DNA of 9,384 bases from Bifidobacterium breve (GTDB lineage: Bacteria > Actinomycetota > Acidimicrobiia > Acidimicrobiales > Ilumatobacteraceae), in contig CAMDER010000064.1 of the NCBI GenBank assembly GCA_945896935.1, forward strand, positions 1 through 9,384. Direction: 5' to 3'. Of this stretch, positions 1 through 6,116 are shown in pieces (position 1 is the stretch's first letter; each line of letters starts with the position of its first letter). Below the pieces are notes generated by a model. It saw only the letters and a program-made list of their open reading frames with translations. It was not told where the DNA came from and searched no databases. The position numbers and the translations under genes were made by a program.

Positions 1-318
1 GGCGATATTCACCTTGCAGGTGTTGGCCAGTTAACAACTGATTCCAACCCAACCACCGCCATGGGTACTGAGTTTGTCTCAACTTCAATTTCATCTTCGG
101 GCAATGTTTCAACCGACACGGAAGGACTCTTAATCGCCCTTCCCAACATCATCGATGCTGAGACTTCGCACCGGGGTTACACACTTCATACCCTCACCGC
201 TAATGACTGGACGGCCGAGTACCGAATTGTCGACAACAATTTGGTTGAGGGTTCAACAACTTCGGTGTGGAAGACCTTCAAGGTGACTGCAGGTTCTCCT
301 GCAGTCACTCAAATTTAA
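1..318 (+). CDS. PhoD-like alkaline phosphatase/phosphodiesterase, C-terminal fragment
   Basis: The reading frame is open from the first base and ends at a TAA at 316-318, so only the last 105 residues are in the window; an in-frame ATG at 61 is internal. The fragment opens with GDIH, the metal-binding Gly-Asp-x-His motif of the PhoD phosphatase family. It continues with TEFVSTSISS (residues 23-32), HRGY (57-60) and W-T-A-E-Y-R-I-V-D (70-78), in the order and spacing of the PhoD catalytic C-terminus. Family knowledge: these are secreted, metal-dependent phosphomonoesterases or phosphodiesterases that release phosphate from organic esters outside the cytoplasm. The signal peptide and the other metal ligands lie upstream and cannot be checked. 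The gene converges on the small lipoprotein gene, with two bases between the stop codons, and a strong hairpin overlaps its last codons. Substrate and exact subfamily are unknown. Confidence 0.78.
   Translation, partial: GDIHLAGVGQLTTDSNPTTAMGTEFVSTSISSSGNVSTDTEGLLIALPNIIDAETSHRGYTLHTLTANDWTAEYRIVDNNLVEGSTTSVWKTFKVTAGSPAVTQI
283..308. terminator. Perfect 11-bp hairpin at convergent gene ends, candidate bidirectional terminator
   Basis: GTGACTGCAGG (283-293) and CCTGCAGTCAC (298-308) are exact reverse complements separated by a 4-base TTCT loop. A G-U pair could extend the stem by one on the plus-strand transcript. The hairpin lies inside the last codons of the phosphatase gene and starts 12 bases past the stop of the minus-strand lipoprotein gene, so it could end transcripts from both sides. 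Neither side is followed by a good U-run: the plus side reads TCAAATTTAAGTT and the minus side CTTGAAGG. It is therefore not a canonical intrinsic terminator. It could act as a U-less terminator or as a 3'-end stabilizer. Confidence 0.6.
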
Positions 319-320
319 GT

Positions 321-656
321 TCAGCTGCCGACGACGCAATCAAAAGTTGACTCAAGGGTCGCAATTCCCTCTTCAGAAATGTCAAGAGTGGTCATATCAA
401 CCGAGCCATCGACCAAGCCCTCAAGATTGTCCACAACAAGGGTCAGGTCGGCTGCGCTGAGTTTGTTCACGACATCCGAGACGCATGCCTCATCAATGGT
501 GACGTCAGACTCTGCCGCCGAACTTACAAGCGCTTCGGTGACTTTCTTGGCGTCGCCAGAACCGCCGGCCGAGCCGATGCCACCTTCATCGCCACCACAT
601 GAACTCAAACCGATAATGGCCACTACTGAAATACATACGCCGACAAACTTCTTCAT
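321..656 (-). CDS. Small secreted lipoprotein of unknown function
   Basis: This 111-residue protein has a short lysine start (MKK), a hydrophobic segment (about residues 4-17) and a lipobox LSSC with the lipidated cysteine at position 20, so it should be exported and anchored to the membrane. A Gly/Ser/Asp-rich tether (21-36) leads to an acidic, probably helical domain of about 75 residues. That domain has two cysteines (58 and 107) near its ends, which could form a disulfide. The start is well supported: AGGAGG lies five bases before the ATG. It is the last gene of the minus-strand block, 47 bases after the permease stop, so it is probably co-transcribed with the importer genes. I do not recognise the domain. 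A role as an accessory to the importer is only a guess from position. Confidence 0.8.
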   Translation of the reverse strand: MKKFVGVCISVVAIIGLSSCGGDEGGIGSAGGSGDAKKVTEALVSSAAESDVTIDEACVSDVVNKLSAADLTLVVDNLEGLVDGSVDMTTLDISEEGIATLESTFDCVVGS

Positions 657-661
657 TTTTG

Positions 662-667
662 CCTCCT
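662..667 (-). promoter_or_regulatory. Strong Shine-Dalgarno (AGGAGG) for the small lipoprotein
   Basis: The minus strand reads AGGAGG followed by C-AAAA and the ATG at 656, a five-base spacing. It is the fullest Shine-Dalgarno match in the window. It suggests the last cistron is translated independently of, and perhaps more strongly than, the permease gene before it. Confidence 0.7.
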
Positions 668-703
668 GGCAATCAAATCATTGACGGGGAAGACACTAGT
701 CAA

Positions 704-2695
704 CTAGGCCGAGACTAGAGCGGACTTCTCTTGCTTCGCTAGTTCCTTCTGACGACGTTTCTCAGCCACCTGCATACGAATTCCGCCGGCGATTCCTTCA
801 GGATTCGTAATGGCAGTAAAGATCAATAACACTCCACCAATGAGCGCCTCCCAACGACCGAATGAACCAAACACCTGATTCATTGAATAGAAAGCAACCC
901 CTGACGCCGCTGTGACACCAGCCGCGACAGCACCACTCACGCTCGTGATGCCTCCGAGATAAGCAAACGACAATGCGGTCAGCGAGGCAATGGTTCCGTA
1001 TGAGAGATCAGAGACGGCACCAAATCGATAAGCGATTAATGAGCCACCCACTCCCGCAATAAAGGCTGAGAAGCCAAACATCATCATCTTGACTCGAACG
1101 TTGTTGATACCGACTGCCGCCGCCGCTCTTTCATTGCTGCGAACAGCCAACATCACGCGTCCAGAACCACTGCGACGAATGTTGGCCACCATCAAACACA
1201 AAATCGTCAGAACTGCCAACAAGAAAAAGGCAAAAATAGGTCGAGACGTTTTATTGCCATAAATTAATCCCAAGTTCCAGCCACCTAGTGATGGATTGGG
1301 GATTTTGGGTCCGCCGGTATCCATGCCGCCAATCACCCACGGATGTTTAAAAACGAATTCAGCAATGGTGACACCACCAGCGAGAGTCACAATCGCCAGG
1401 TTGGTACCCCTGACTCGCAAAGCTGGAAGCCCGACTAATACCCCGAACAACATCGCTCCAAGGGACGCGAGGATCGGAGCGAACGGAAAAGGAATTCCGT
1501 AGTAGGTCGCCAATTTTGACAGCGCAAATCCACCGATACCGGCGAAAGCCATTTGCGCGAGCGAAGTTTGACCACCAAATCCGATTAAGACAACAAAAGA
1601 CAAAGCTAAGACCGATGCAATCAACGAACTCATAATGGCGGCCCGCCACAGCGGTCCCAGGAAGATAATTCCGGCCGATGCAATGAGAAGCGGCGCTCCC
1701 ACCGAGAACCACGTCACATTGGCTGGCGGAACGTATGGCAGTTTCCAGCCTCCAACCGCACCCCTTTCGGGAAGACGCTCCCCCGACACAATCATGGTGA
1801 CGATGATGACCATAAAAGGCAGACCCTCGCGCATGCCGTATTCGGGCCACCAACTAAAATCGAGTTGCATCTTGGTGAATGTGCTCTGCACCATTCCGAT
1901 GGCAACACCCGTTAATACCGTCGGCCAAAAGTTGCGGAACTTTCCGATGAGCGCCGCACCCAATGCTGGGATCAAGAAACCGAAAGTAAAAATAGAACCA
2001 TTCAACTGCACAAGTGGTGCCGCCAAAATAGCGACAACAGCACCGACGACTGAAGAAATAACCCAGCCCGATGCGGCCAAGAAATCTGGCGAATGCCCCA
2101 AGAGGACTGCTCCTTTTTCGTTTTCAGCCGCCGCCCTCGTGGCTAACCCAAAACGTAAATACTTACTGGCCGCCCAAACAACGACGGTCATCAGAAGCAC
2201 TATCCCCAACAGCCAAAGACCGTCACGCGGTACGCGTAACGTTTCAGTAATCGTTATGACCTCGCGGGGCAAAATTGGATCAACTCGCATTGCCAATTGA
2301 TCAGGAAAACGTCGATCCTTCAGACCAATCATGACGATGATCAAGCCCACACTGGCCACAACTCGAGCCAAGGCTGGGGCATTTCTCAACGGGCGGAAAA
2401 TTAATACATAAATCACCAGTCCGGTGAGAGCCGCTGTTAACAAAGCCAAAATAAAGGCCCAAGTGAAGCCAACGTCGGAGCCAAAGTGATATCGATCCGG
2501 CAGACCCGGAATGGGGAACAAATAAGCCCCATTCCGGAGTTCTGCATAGACAAATGCACTCCACATTGCAATTGCGCCATAAGCGAAATTGACAATGCCC
2601 GAACCTTGATAACTAATAATGAGACCCATCGCAAAACCCGCGATGATGGCCCCAGCTGCGCTACCGAGCAACAAGTAAAAAAGATAATCATTCAT
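704..2695 (-). CDS. livHM: Fused LivH-LivM-type ABC importer permease
   Basis: This is a 663-residue polytopic membrane protein that joins the two permease subunits of a branched-chain amino acid-type (HAAT) importer. The N-terminal half (about 1-305) is LivH-like: GSGIVNFAYGAIAMWSAF (31-48) matches the LivH VNFAHG region, and the cytoplasmic coupling loop RAAAENEKGAVLLG lies at 187-200. A short hydrophilic linker (about 305-328) leads to the LivM-like half (about 329-640). That half has IGFGGQTSLAQMAFAGIGGF (371-390), LRVRGTNLAIVTLAGG (426-441) and the coupling loop AVRSNERAAAAVGI (517-530). The C-terminus is a charged Lys/Arg/Glu-rich tail. Single LivH and LivM proteins are usually about 300 residues each, so the length fits a complete fusion with no frameshift. 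The start has only a weak GAG-type ribosome site. No ATPase genes adjoin it. The substrate cannot be read from sequence: HAAT systems also carry aromatic acids, amides and urea. Confidence 0.93.
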   Translation of the reverse strand: MNDYLFYLLLGSAAGAIIAGFAMGLIISYQGSGIVNFAYGAIAMWSAFVYAELRNGAYLFPIPGLPDRYHFGSDVGFTWAFILALLTAALTGLVIYVLIFRPLRNAPALARVVASVGLIIVMIGLKDRRFPDQLAMRVDPILPREVITITETLRVPRDGLWLLGIVLLMTVVVWAASKYLRFGLATRAAAENEKGAVLLGHSPDFLAASGWVISSVVGAVVAILAAPLVQLNGSIFTFGFLIPALGAALIGKFRNFWPTVLTGVAIGMVQSTFTKMQLDFSWWPEYGMREGLPFMVIIVTMIVSGERLPERGAVGGWKLPYVPPANVTWFSVGAPLLIASAGIIFLGPLWRAAIMSSLIASVLALSFVVLIGFGGQTSLAQMAFAGIGGFALSKLATYYGIPFPFAPILASLGAMLFGVLVGLPALRVRGTNLAIVTLAGGVTIAEFVFKHPWVIGGMDTGGPKIPNPSLGGWNLGLIYGNKTSRPIFAFFLLAVLTILCLMVANIRRSGSGRVMLAVRSNERAAAAVGINNVRVKMMMFGFSAFIAGVGGSLIAYRFGAVSDLSYGTIASLTALSFAYLGGITSVSGAVAAGVTAASGVAFYSMNQVFGSFGRWEALIGGVLLIFTAITNPEGIAGGIRMQVAEKRRQKELAKQEKSALVSA

Positions 2696-2716
2696 GATGT
2701 CGTTCTCGATTTTCCT

Positions 2717-2731
2717 TGTTGCTCGGCAACA
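2717..2731 (-). repeat. Intercistronic hairpin between SBP and permease genes
   Basis: TGTTGC and GCAACA are exact complements around a 3-base loop, giving a 6-bp stem in the 45-base gap after the substrate-binding protein stop. No U-run follows on the minus strand. By analogy with other binding-protein transporters, it could protect the upstream SBP mRNA or partly attenuate read-through into the permease gene. The stem is short, so chance is possible. Confidence 0.4.
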
Positions 2732-2740
2732 CTTAACTGA

Positions 2741-4111
2741 TCAGGGAAGCAGCGGGATGCTGTCCCACAATTTGGCGTCGTCCACGGAAACAACCGCACC
2801 GTCTTTGTATTCGGTCGCCTCAAAGACGAACGAGCAAAAAGACGAGTAGCTCGGAGCAGCAGCGCCGCAGTTAAGTGGGGTAATTCCACCAAACAGGAAC
2901 AGACCCTGAGTTACCTTCAGGTAGTCGTACAAACTCTGACCCGACATTTCGGTACCTTCAGCAACCATTTGCGCAGCAATATCGCGGAGCGTCAATACCA
3001 AAACAGTTCCCAGACCACCAAGACCGAGAGCAGTGGTCTTCACGTCAGCGGGCTCAACACCCATTTCGCCTGTTTCCTCATTTGGAATGTAAGGAGCCAC
3101 AATGGTTTGCAACAATGCCTTTTGCGGGGTGTCGCGTTCAATTTGACCACCGACAAATACCCAACCATTTGCATCGTCACCGACTTGAGAAATGACGTCA
3201 CTGTCTGAGCAGATACTCGTTGTCAACACGGGCTTGGTGATACCAGCAGTGGCATAGCCACGAATGGTTCCGATACAGCCAGCGTCTGCGTAGAGAGAGA
3301 TCAAGATATCAGGATCATCGGCGTTGGCGGCCTGCATCAATCCGAGATAGCCCGCATCGGTTTCGTTGTCTCCACCCTTAACGGCTTTCCACTTGATTCC
3401 AGCCTTATCAAGAGCCGCTTCAACGCCTGCGGCAGTTGAGTTAGCTCCGGCATTGTCGGCATGAATAATGCCGACAGTCTTGGCCTGATAGCGGTCCTGA
3501 GCGATCACTGCCATCACAGCAGTCGTCGTCGCATTTCCACCGGTCAAGAACAATGCGTTAGCAGTGTTGTCAGGCGGCAAGATCGGCAAGACGCCGATCA
3601 CTGGCACACCAGCTGCTTCATAGGTTGCGAAGTCTGGGAACAAGTCCAACCCAAGAAGGATTAACTCAACACCCTTACCAACCAATTCTTGAGCACAAGC
3701 CTGTGACGTCTCTGGAGTTCCGCCAGCGACACAGGTCTCGAGCTTGACTGGGCGACCACCAAAGCCGCCGTGCTCATTCATGTATTCAAAACTTGCCTCA
3801 GCAAAACGACGAATGTCCGGAAAGTCAAGACCGTTGGGATTACCTTCGGTGTTCACCATTCCGACCAGCATTTCTTCACCCGTCGGCGGGCCATCTTCGG
3901 CTGCCGGCTCGTCAGTGCCTGGTGCGTCCGAAGTCATCGGTGCTTCTGACGTTGCTGGTGCTTCAGTGACTTCTGGAGCAGCGGTCTCGGTTGAGCCACC
4001 TCCATCGTCACCGCCGCAAGCAACAAAAAATAGTCCGCCAGCAACGATCGCGGCGAGTGCGCGTGAGCGCCGCCGTGATCCTGGAGTCCCCAAACTCATG
4101 GATCGTGTCAT
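2741..4111 (-). CDS. ABC importer substrate-binding lipoprotein (HAAT / Peripla_BP_6-like)
   Basis: This 456-residue protein binds the ligand outside the membrane and delivers it to the permease encoded next in the operon. It has an Arg-rich start, a hydrophobic segment (about 18-30) and a lipobox FVAC with the lipidated cysteine at 32. A roughly 45-residue Thr/Ser/Glu/Ala/Pro tether (33-78) follows. The type I periplasmic-binding fold starts near 81: MLVGMVNTEG, then YMNEHGGFGGRPVKL (110-124), typical of LivJ/LivK-like proteins (compare YINxxGGIxGRPV). Six cysteines follow the anchor, at 127/139, 279/301 and 415/426; their pairwise spacing suggests three extracytoplasmic disulfides. GAGGGGG (4116-4122) four bases upstream supports the ATG at 4111. 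The gene lies 40 bases after the dioxygenase gene and 45 before the permease gene. The ligand is unknown, and leucine binding should not be assumed. Confidence 0.92.
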   Translation of the reverse strand: MTRSMSLGTPGSRRRSRALAAIVAGGLFFVACGGDDGGGSTETAAPEVTEAPATSEAPMTSDAPGTDEPAAEDGPPTGEEMLVGMVNTEGNPNGLDFPDIRRFAEASFEYMNEHGGFGGRPVKLETCVAGGTPETSQACAQELVGKGVELILLGLDLFPDFATYEAAGVPVIGVLPILPPDNTANALFLTGGNATTTAVMAVIAQDRYQAKTVGIIHADNAGANSTAAGVEAALDKAGIKWKAVKGGDNETDAGYLGLMQAANADDPDILISLYADAGCIGTIRGYATAGITKPVLTTSICSDSDVISQVGDDANGWVFVGGQIERDTPQKALLQTIVAPYIPNEETGEMGVEPADVKTTALGLGGLGTVLVLTLRDIAAQMVAEGTEMSGQSLYDYLKVTQGLFLFGGITPLNCGAAAPSYSSFCSFVFEATEYKDGAVVSVDDAKLWDSIPLLP

Positions 4112-4130
4112 ATTTCCCCCTCAGTTGTAT

Positions 4131-4145
4131 GCCGCAGGTTGCGGC
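4131..4145 (-). repeat. GC-rich intercistronic hairpin between dioxygenase and SBP genes
   Basis: GCCGCA (4131-4136) and TGCGGC (4140-4145) are exact complements around a 3-base loop. They form a 6-bp GC-rich stem in the 40-base gap between the dioxygenase stop and the SBP ribosome site. No U-run follows, so full termination is unlikely. It could be an RNA-processing or stability element that shields the 5' end of the SBP message. Confidence 0.45.
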
Positions 4146-4151
4146 GCTTGC

Positions 4152-5492
4152 TTAATTGGCCACTGTGGCCGGTACCCAACTGCCGTGGAACCCAAAGGGG
4201 ATTCGTGGCAATTGAACAGTTGCAATGGGTTCGCTGCTCATGGACTTGGCATCCATAATGACGAACTCACTTGCGTCCTTGTGTTGGTCATAGATGTATG
4301 TCATCAAGTAACCATCGTCTTCAGTCTTTGCATTTTCGGCTGGAGCGAACACGACTTCGCCACAGGTACGACCTTTGCCAAGTTTGATTTCAGCGCAAGT
4401 TCCGGCCTGACGGTCGTACTTCAAAATGGCGCCTTCGTCTACTTGACCAAAGCCGGCATTACCCATTGACATTTCGTAGCCGTAGCGGTGCTTCTTGCCG
4501 ATGACTGTGTCGTTGACTCGCGGGAATTCGGCTCCACGATCGTCGATCTGCTCTTCGGTGACTTTGCCAGTTGTGGTGTTGATCGTCCAACGCCACAAGT
4601 TAGGCGGCGGGAAGTCCATCGCATCTTTTTTCCAGATGTGTTCAAAGCGAGCAACATCAAGAATGATCTTGTCGCCCTCTTCATAACTGTTCATTGGGTG
4701 GAAGACGTAACACGGGTTGATGTCGTACCACTTGACTTGTGAATCGTTTCCGTTACGGGGCATCACACCAAGACGTGCGGGATAGGTGTCGCTCCACGTG
4801 ATGGGCATCTTGCCTTCGATGGCCAAGTTGAGATCGAACACCGCGGGCAGGTCCATGAACACCACATAGTTTTCGGTGATGTTGAAGTCGTGCATCATGG
4901 TTGAACCAGTGACGGTGATTTCTTCGCGCTGCACCATCTTGCCGTCGGCCGATACACGGAAGTAGGTGAGGTAAGGAGGCAGTGGTGCGTAACCAAATGC
5001 CAACATCTCGCCAGTCGTCGGACAAATTTTCGGGTGCGCAGTAAAAGCACCCTTCAAAACACCGTTGTAATCGGTTGAACCGATGGTGTTGAGATTGCCA
5101 TCAAGTACGTACGGGAAGTGTCCTTCTTCAAGCGCAAGAATTTGGCCGGCGTGTCCCACGATGTGCGTGTTCGCTTTCGAACATGTCATGTCCATCGTGA
5201 CAGAAGGATCAAGAATGTTGATCGACGGATCCTTGATGAATGGTGTTTGCACATAGCGGTTGCGATACCACTTGGCTGCACCATCTTGTAGACGAAGGCC
5301 GTGAATCATTCCGTCGCCAAAGAACGGGTGATCGCTCATACCAGTTAATGGATTCGCACCGTTGCGCAGGTAGCGACCATCAAGCTCGGTAGGAATGCTT
5401 CCCACGACTTTGAGATCGGTGAGCGTGAGTTCTTCTTGTGTTGGGCGACCATTACCTTGAAGGTGAGCCGGGATTTCTTCAAGCATTGACAT
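4152..5492 (-). CDS. Carotenoid-oxygenase-family (CCD/RPE65/lignostilbene) iron dioxygenase
   Basis: Members of this family use a non-heme Fe(II) held by four histidines to split a C=C bond of carotenoids, apocarotenoids or stilbenes with O2, giving two carbonyl products. All four histidine motifs are present: AHPK (His153), MMHDFNITE (His201), YVFHPMNSYE (His265) and FGFHGSWVP (His436). The family motif AEFPRVN (321-327, second-shell Glu322) and EDDGYLMTYIYDQ (391-403) are also intact. The N-terminal DGRYLRNGANP and HPFFGDGMIHGL segments are typical of the family. At 446 residues it is near usual family length and looks complete. There is no signal peptide or obvious membrane anchor, so it should be cytoplasmic. 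The start at 5492 has AGGAG seven bases upstream; Met3 is less well placed. It sits between a split-barrel flavoprotein-like gene and an importer SBP gene, suggesting a catabolic job on an imported substrate. The substrate is not determinable here. Confidence 0.95.
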   Translation of the reverse strand: MSMLEEIPAHLQGNGRPTQEELTLTDLKVVGSIPTELDGRYLRNGANPLTGMSDHPFFGDGMIHGLRLQDGAAKWYRNRYVQTPFIKDPSINILDPSVTMDMTCSKANTHIVGHAGQILALEEGHFPYVLDGNLNTIGSTDYNGVLKGAFTAHPKICPTTGEMLAFGYAPLPPYLTYFRVSADGKMVQREEITVTGSTMMHDFNITENYVVFMDLPAVFDLNLAIEGKMPITWSDTYPARLGVMPRNGNDSQVKWYDINPCYVFHPMNSYEEGDKIILDVARFEHIWKKDAMDFPPPNLWRWTINTTTGKVTEEQIDDRGAEFPRVNDTVIGKKHRYGYEMSMGNAGFGQVDEGAILKYDRQAGTCAEIKLGKGRTCGEVVFAPAENAKTEDDGYLMTYIYDQHKDASEFVIMDAKSMSSEPIATVQLPRIPFGFHGSWVPATVAN

Positions 5493-5499
5493 ATTGATT

Positions 5500-5504
5500 C
5501 TCCT
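5500..5504 (-). promoter_or_regulatory. Shine-Dalgarno (AGGAG) that sets the dioxygenase start
   Basis: The minus strand carries AGGAG seven bases before the ATG at 5492. A second in-frame ATG two codons on (Met3, 5484-5486) would be 13 bases away, so the first ATG is preferred. Confidence 0.65.
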
Positions 5505-5537
5505 GATTGTGAGGGGTGATTCTGAATAAAGAGTTAT

Positions 5538-6038
5538 TTACTTCTTGACTGCTTCTGGTGATCGAGCCCACATCAATGTGGCATCGAAACTGAGTGAATA
5601 ATCGGGAATAAATTCCATGATCACACGATGTGGCGAATCAAGAAACTTGCGGAATTCGTCGGCGGCCTGCTGATTGTCGGGACGCAAACGATTAGCGAAC
5701 TCGGGATAGAACCAATCTTTGGTGGCACGATCGTCGCGAATCAGGCAGTCGCCCTTATAGGTAACGGTCTTGCCACCACCAAGGCTCGAGCCGGTGCTGT
5801 TAATGCAAATCGATGAACGCGGATTGCGACGTAACGCCGGAATGCGCTTGCGTGTTTCAGCAGCGGTTAACCACAACTTGCCGTCCTTAGGAAGGTACGA
5901 CATCACCACACCGAAAGGCTCGCCCTTGTTGTTGACCCACATGAAGACACACTCACCAAGTGCATTCACCAACTTGTGTTCAAGCTCTGGTGTGAGAGCA
6001 CATTCGGTGAGATCTTCGTAACTGTCGTGATTGGACAT
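5538..6038 (-). CDS. Pyridoxamine 5'-phosphate oxidase-like split-barrel protein
   Basis: This 166-residue cytoplasmic protein resembles the pyridoxamine-phosphate-oxidase / flavin-deazaflavin oxidoreductase (FDOR) split beta-barrel superfamily. The N-terminal helix region (15-28) leads to strands VFMWVNNKGEPFGVVMSYL (31-49) and GKLWLTAAETRKRIPALRRNPRSS (53-76). The pattern of a strand, a turn with Arg/Lys, then R-R-N-P-R before the next strand is where these proteins contact flavin or F420 phosphate. Family members bind FMN, F420, heme or biliverdin and act as reductases or oxidases. This sequence does not let me choose among them. AAGGGA upstream supports the ATG at 6038. It appears to be the first gene of the five-gene block, 45 bases before the dioxygenase gene, and so may act on the same substrate or its cleavage product. 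True vitamin B6 synthesis (pdxH) is less likely, as the protein is short and lacks a recognisable PdxH C-terminus. Confidence 0.82.
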   Translation of the reverse strand: MSNHDSYEDLTECALTPELEHKLVNALGECVFMWVNNKGEPFGVVMSYLPKDGKLWLTAAETRKRIPALRRNPRSSICINSTGSSLGGGKTVTYKGDCLIRDDRATKDWFYPEFANRLRPDNQQAADEFRKFLDSPHRVIMEFIPDYSLSFDATLMWARSPEAVKK

Positions 6039-6053
6039 TGCGTTCCCTTAACT

Positions 6054-6067
6054 AACTAGTTGATCAA
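6054..6067. promoter_or_regulatory. Overlapping palindromes in the leader of the split-barrel/dioxygenase operon
   Basis: AACTAGTT (6054-6061) and TTGATCAA (6060-6067) are each perfect 8-bp palindromes sharing two bases. They lie 16-29 bases upstream of the 6038 start, in the 78-base gap after TetR, where a promoter -10 region or leader would be. They could be an operator for the adjacent TetR protein. A weak -35-like TTGGCG lies upstream (minus strand, 6086-6091) but I found no convincing -10, so the promoter itself is not called. Confidence 0.33.
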
Positions 6068-6116
6068 TATGTGACGACAGTAACACGCCAATCACGCCAT
6101 ATCTACCCCTCGTAAG

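Noticed and set aside
696..707. Small palindrome CTAGT-CA-ACTAG at the permease stop as a terminator
   Set aside because: A two-base loop cannot close the full stem, the arms are AT-rich and short, there is no U-run, and a downstream gene with its own ribosome site follows.
1635..2300. Open plus-strand frame of 221 codons inside the permease gene
   Set aside because: It is antisense to a clear LivHM coding region, has no membrane or domain pattern of its own, and lacks a convincing ribosome site.
3878..4015. Repeat-like, low-complexity DNA in the SBP gene
   Set aside because: It encodes the Thr/Ser/Glu/Ala/Pro lipoprotein tether; the similarity between units is degenerate and explained by amino acid bias.
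3744..4469. Open plus-strand frame of 241 codons across the SBP 5' end and dioxygenase 3' end
   Set aside because: It is antisense to two well-supported genes, its Ser/Pro/Ala-rich start mirrors the SBP tether, it resembles no protein family, and it crosses a gene boundary.
5525..5538. AATAA/TTATT stem at the split-barrel gene stop
   Set aside because: Five AT pairs are too weak to treat as a terminator or regulatory hairpin.
6051..6064. KstR-type operator (cholesterol regulon) around AACTAGTT
   Set aside because: Only the AACnnGTT core fits; the flanking T and A of the KstR consensus are wrong, and no steroid catabolism genes are seen.
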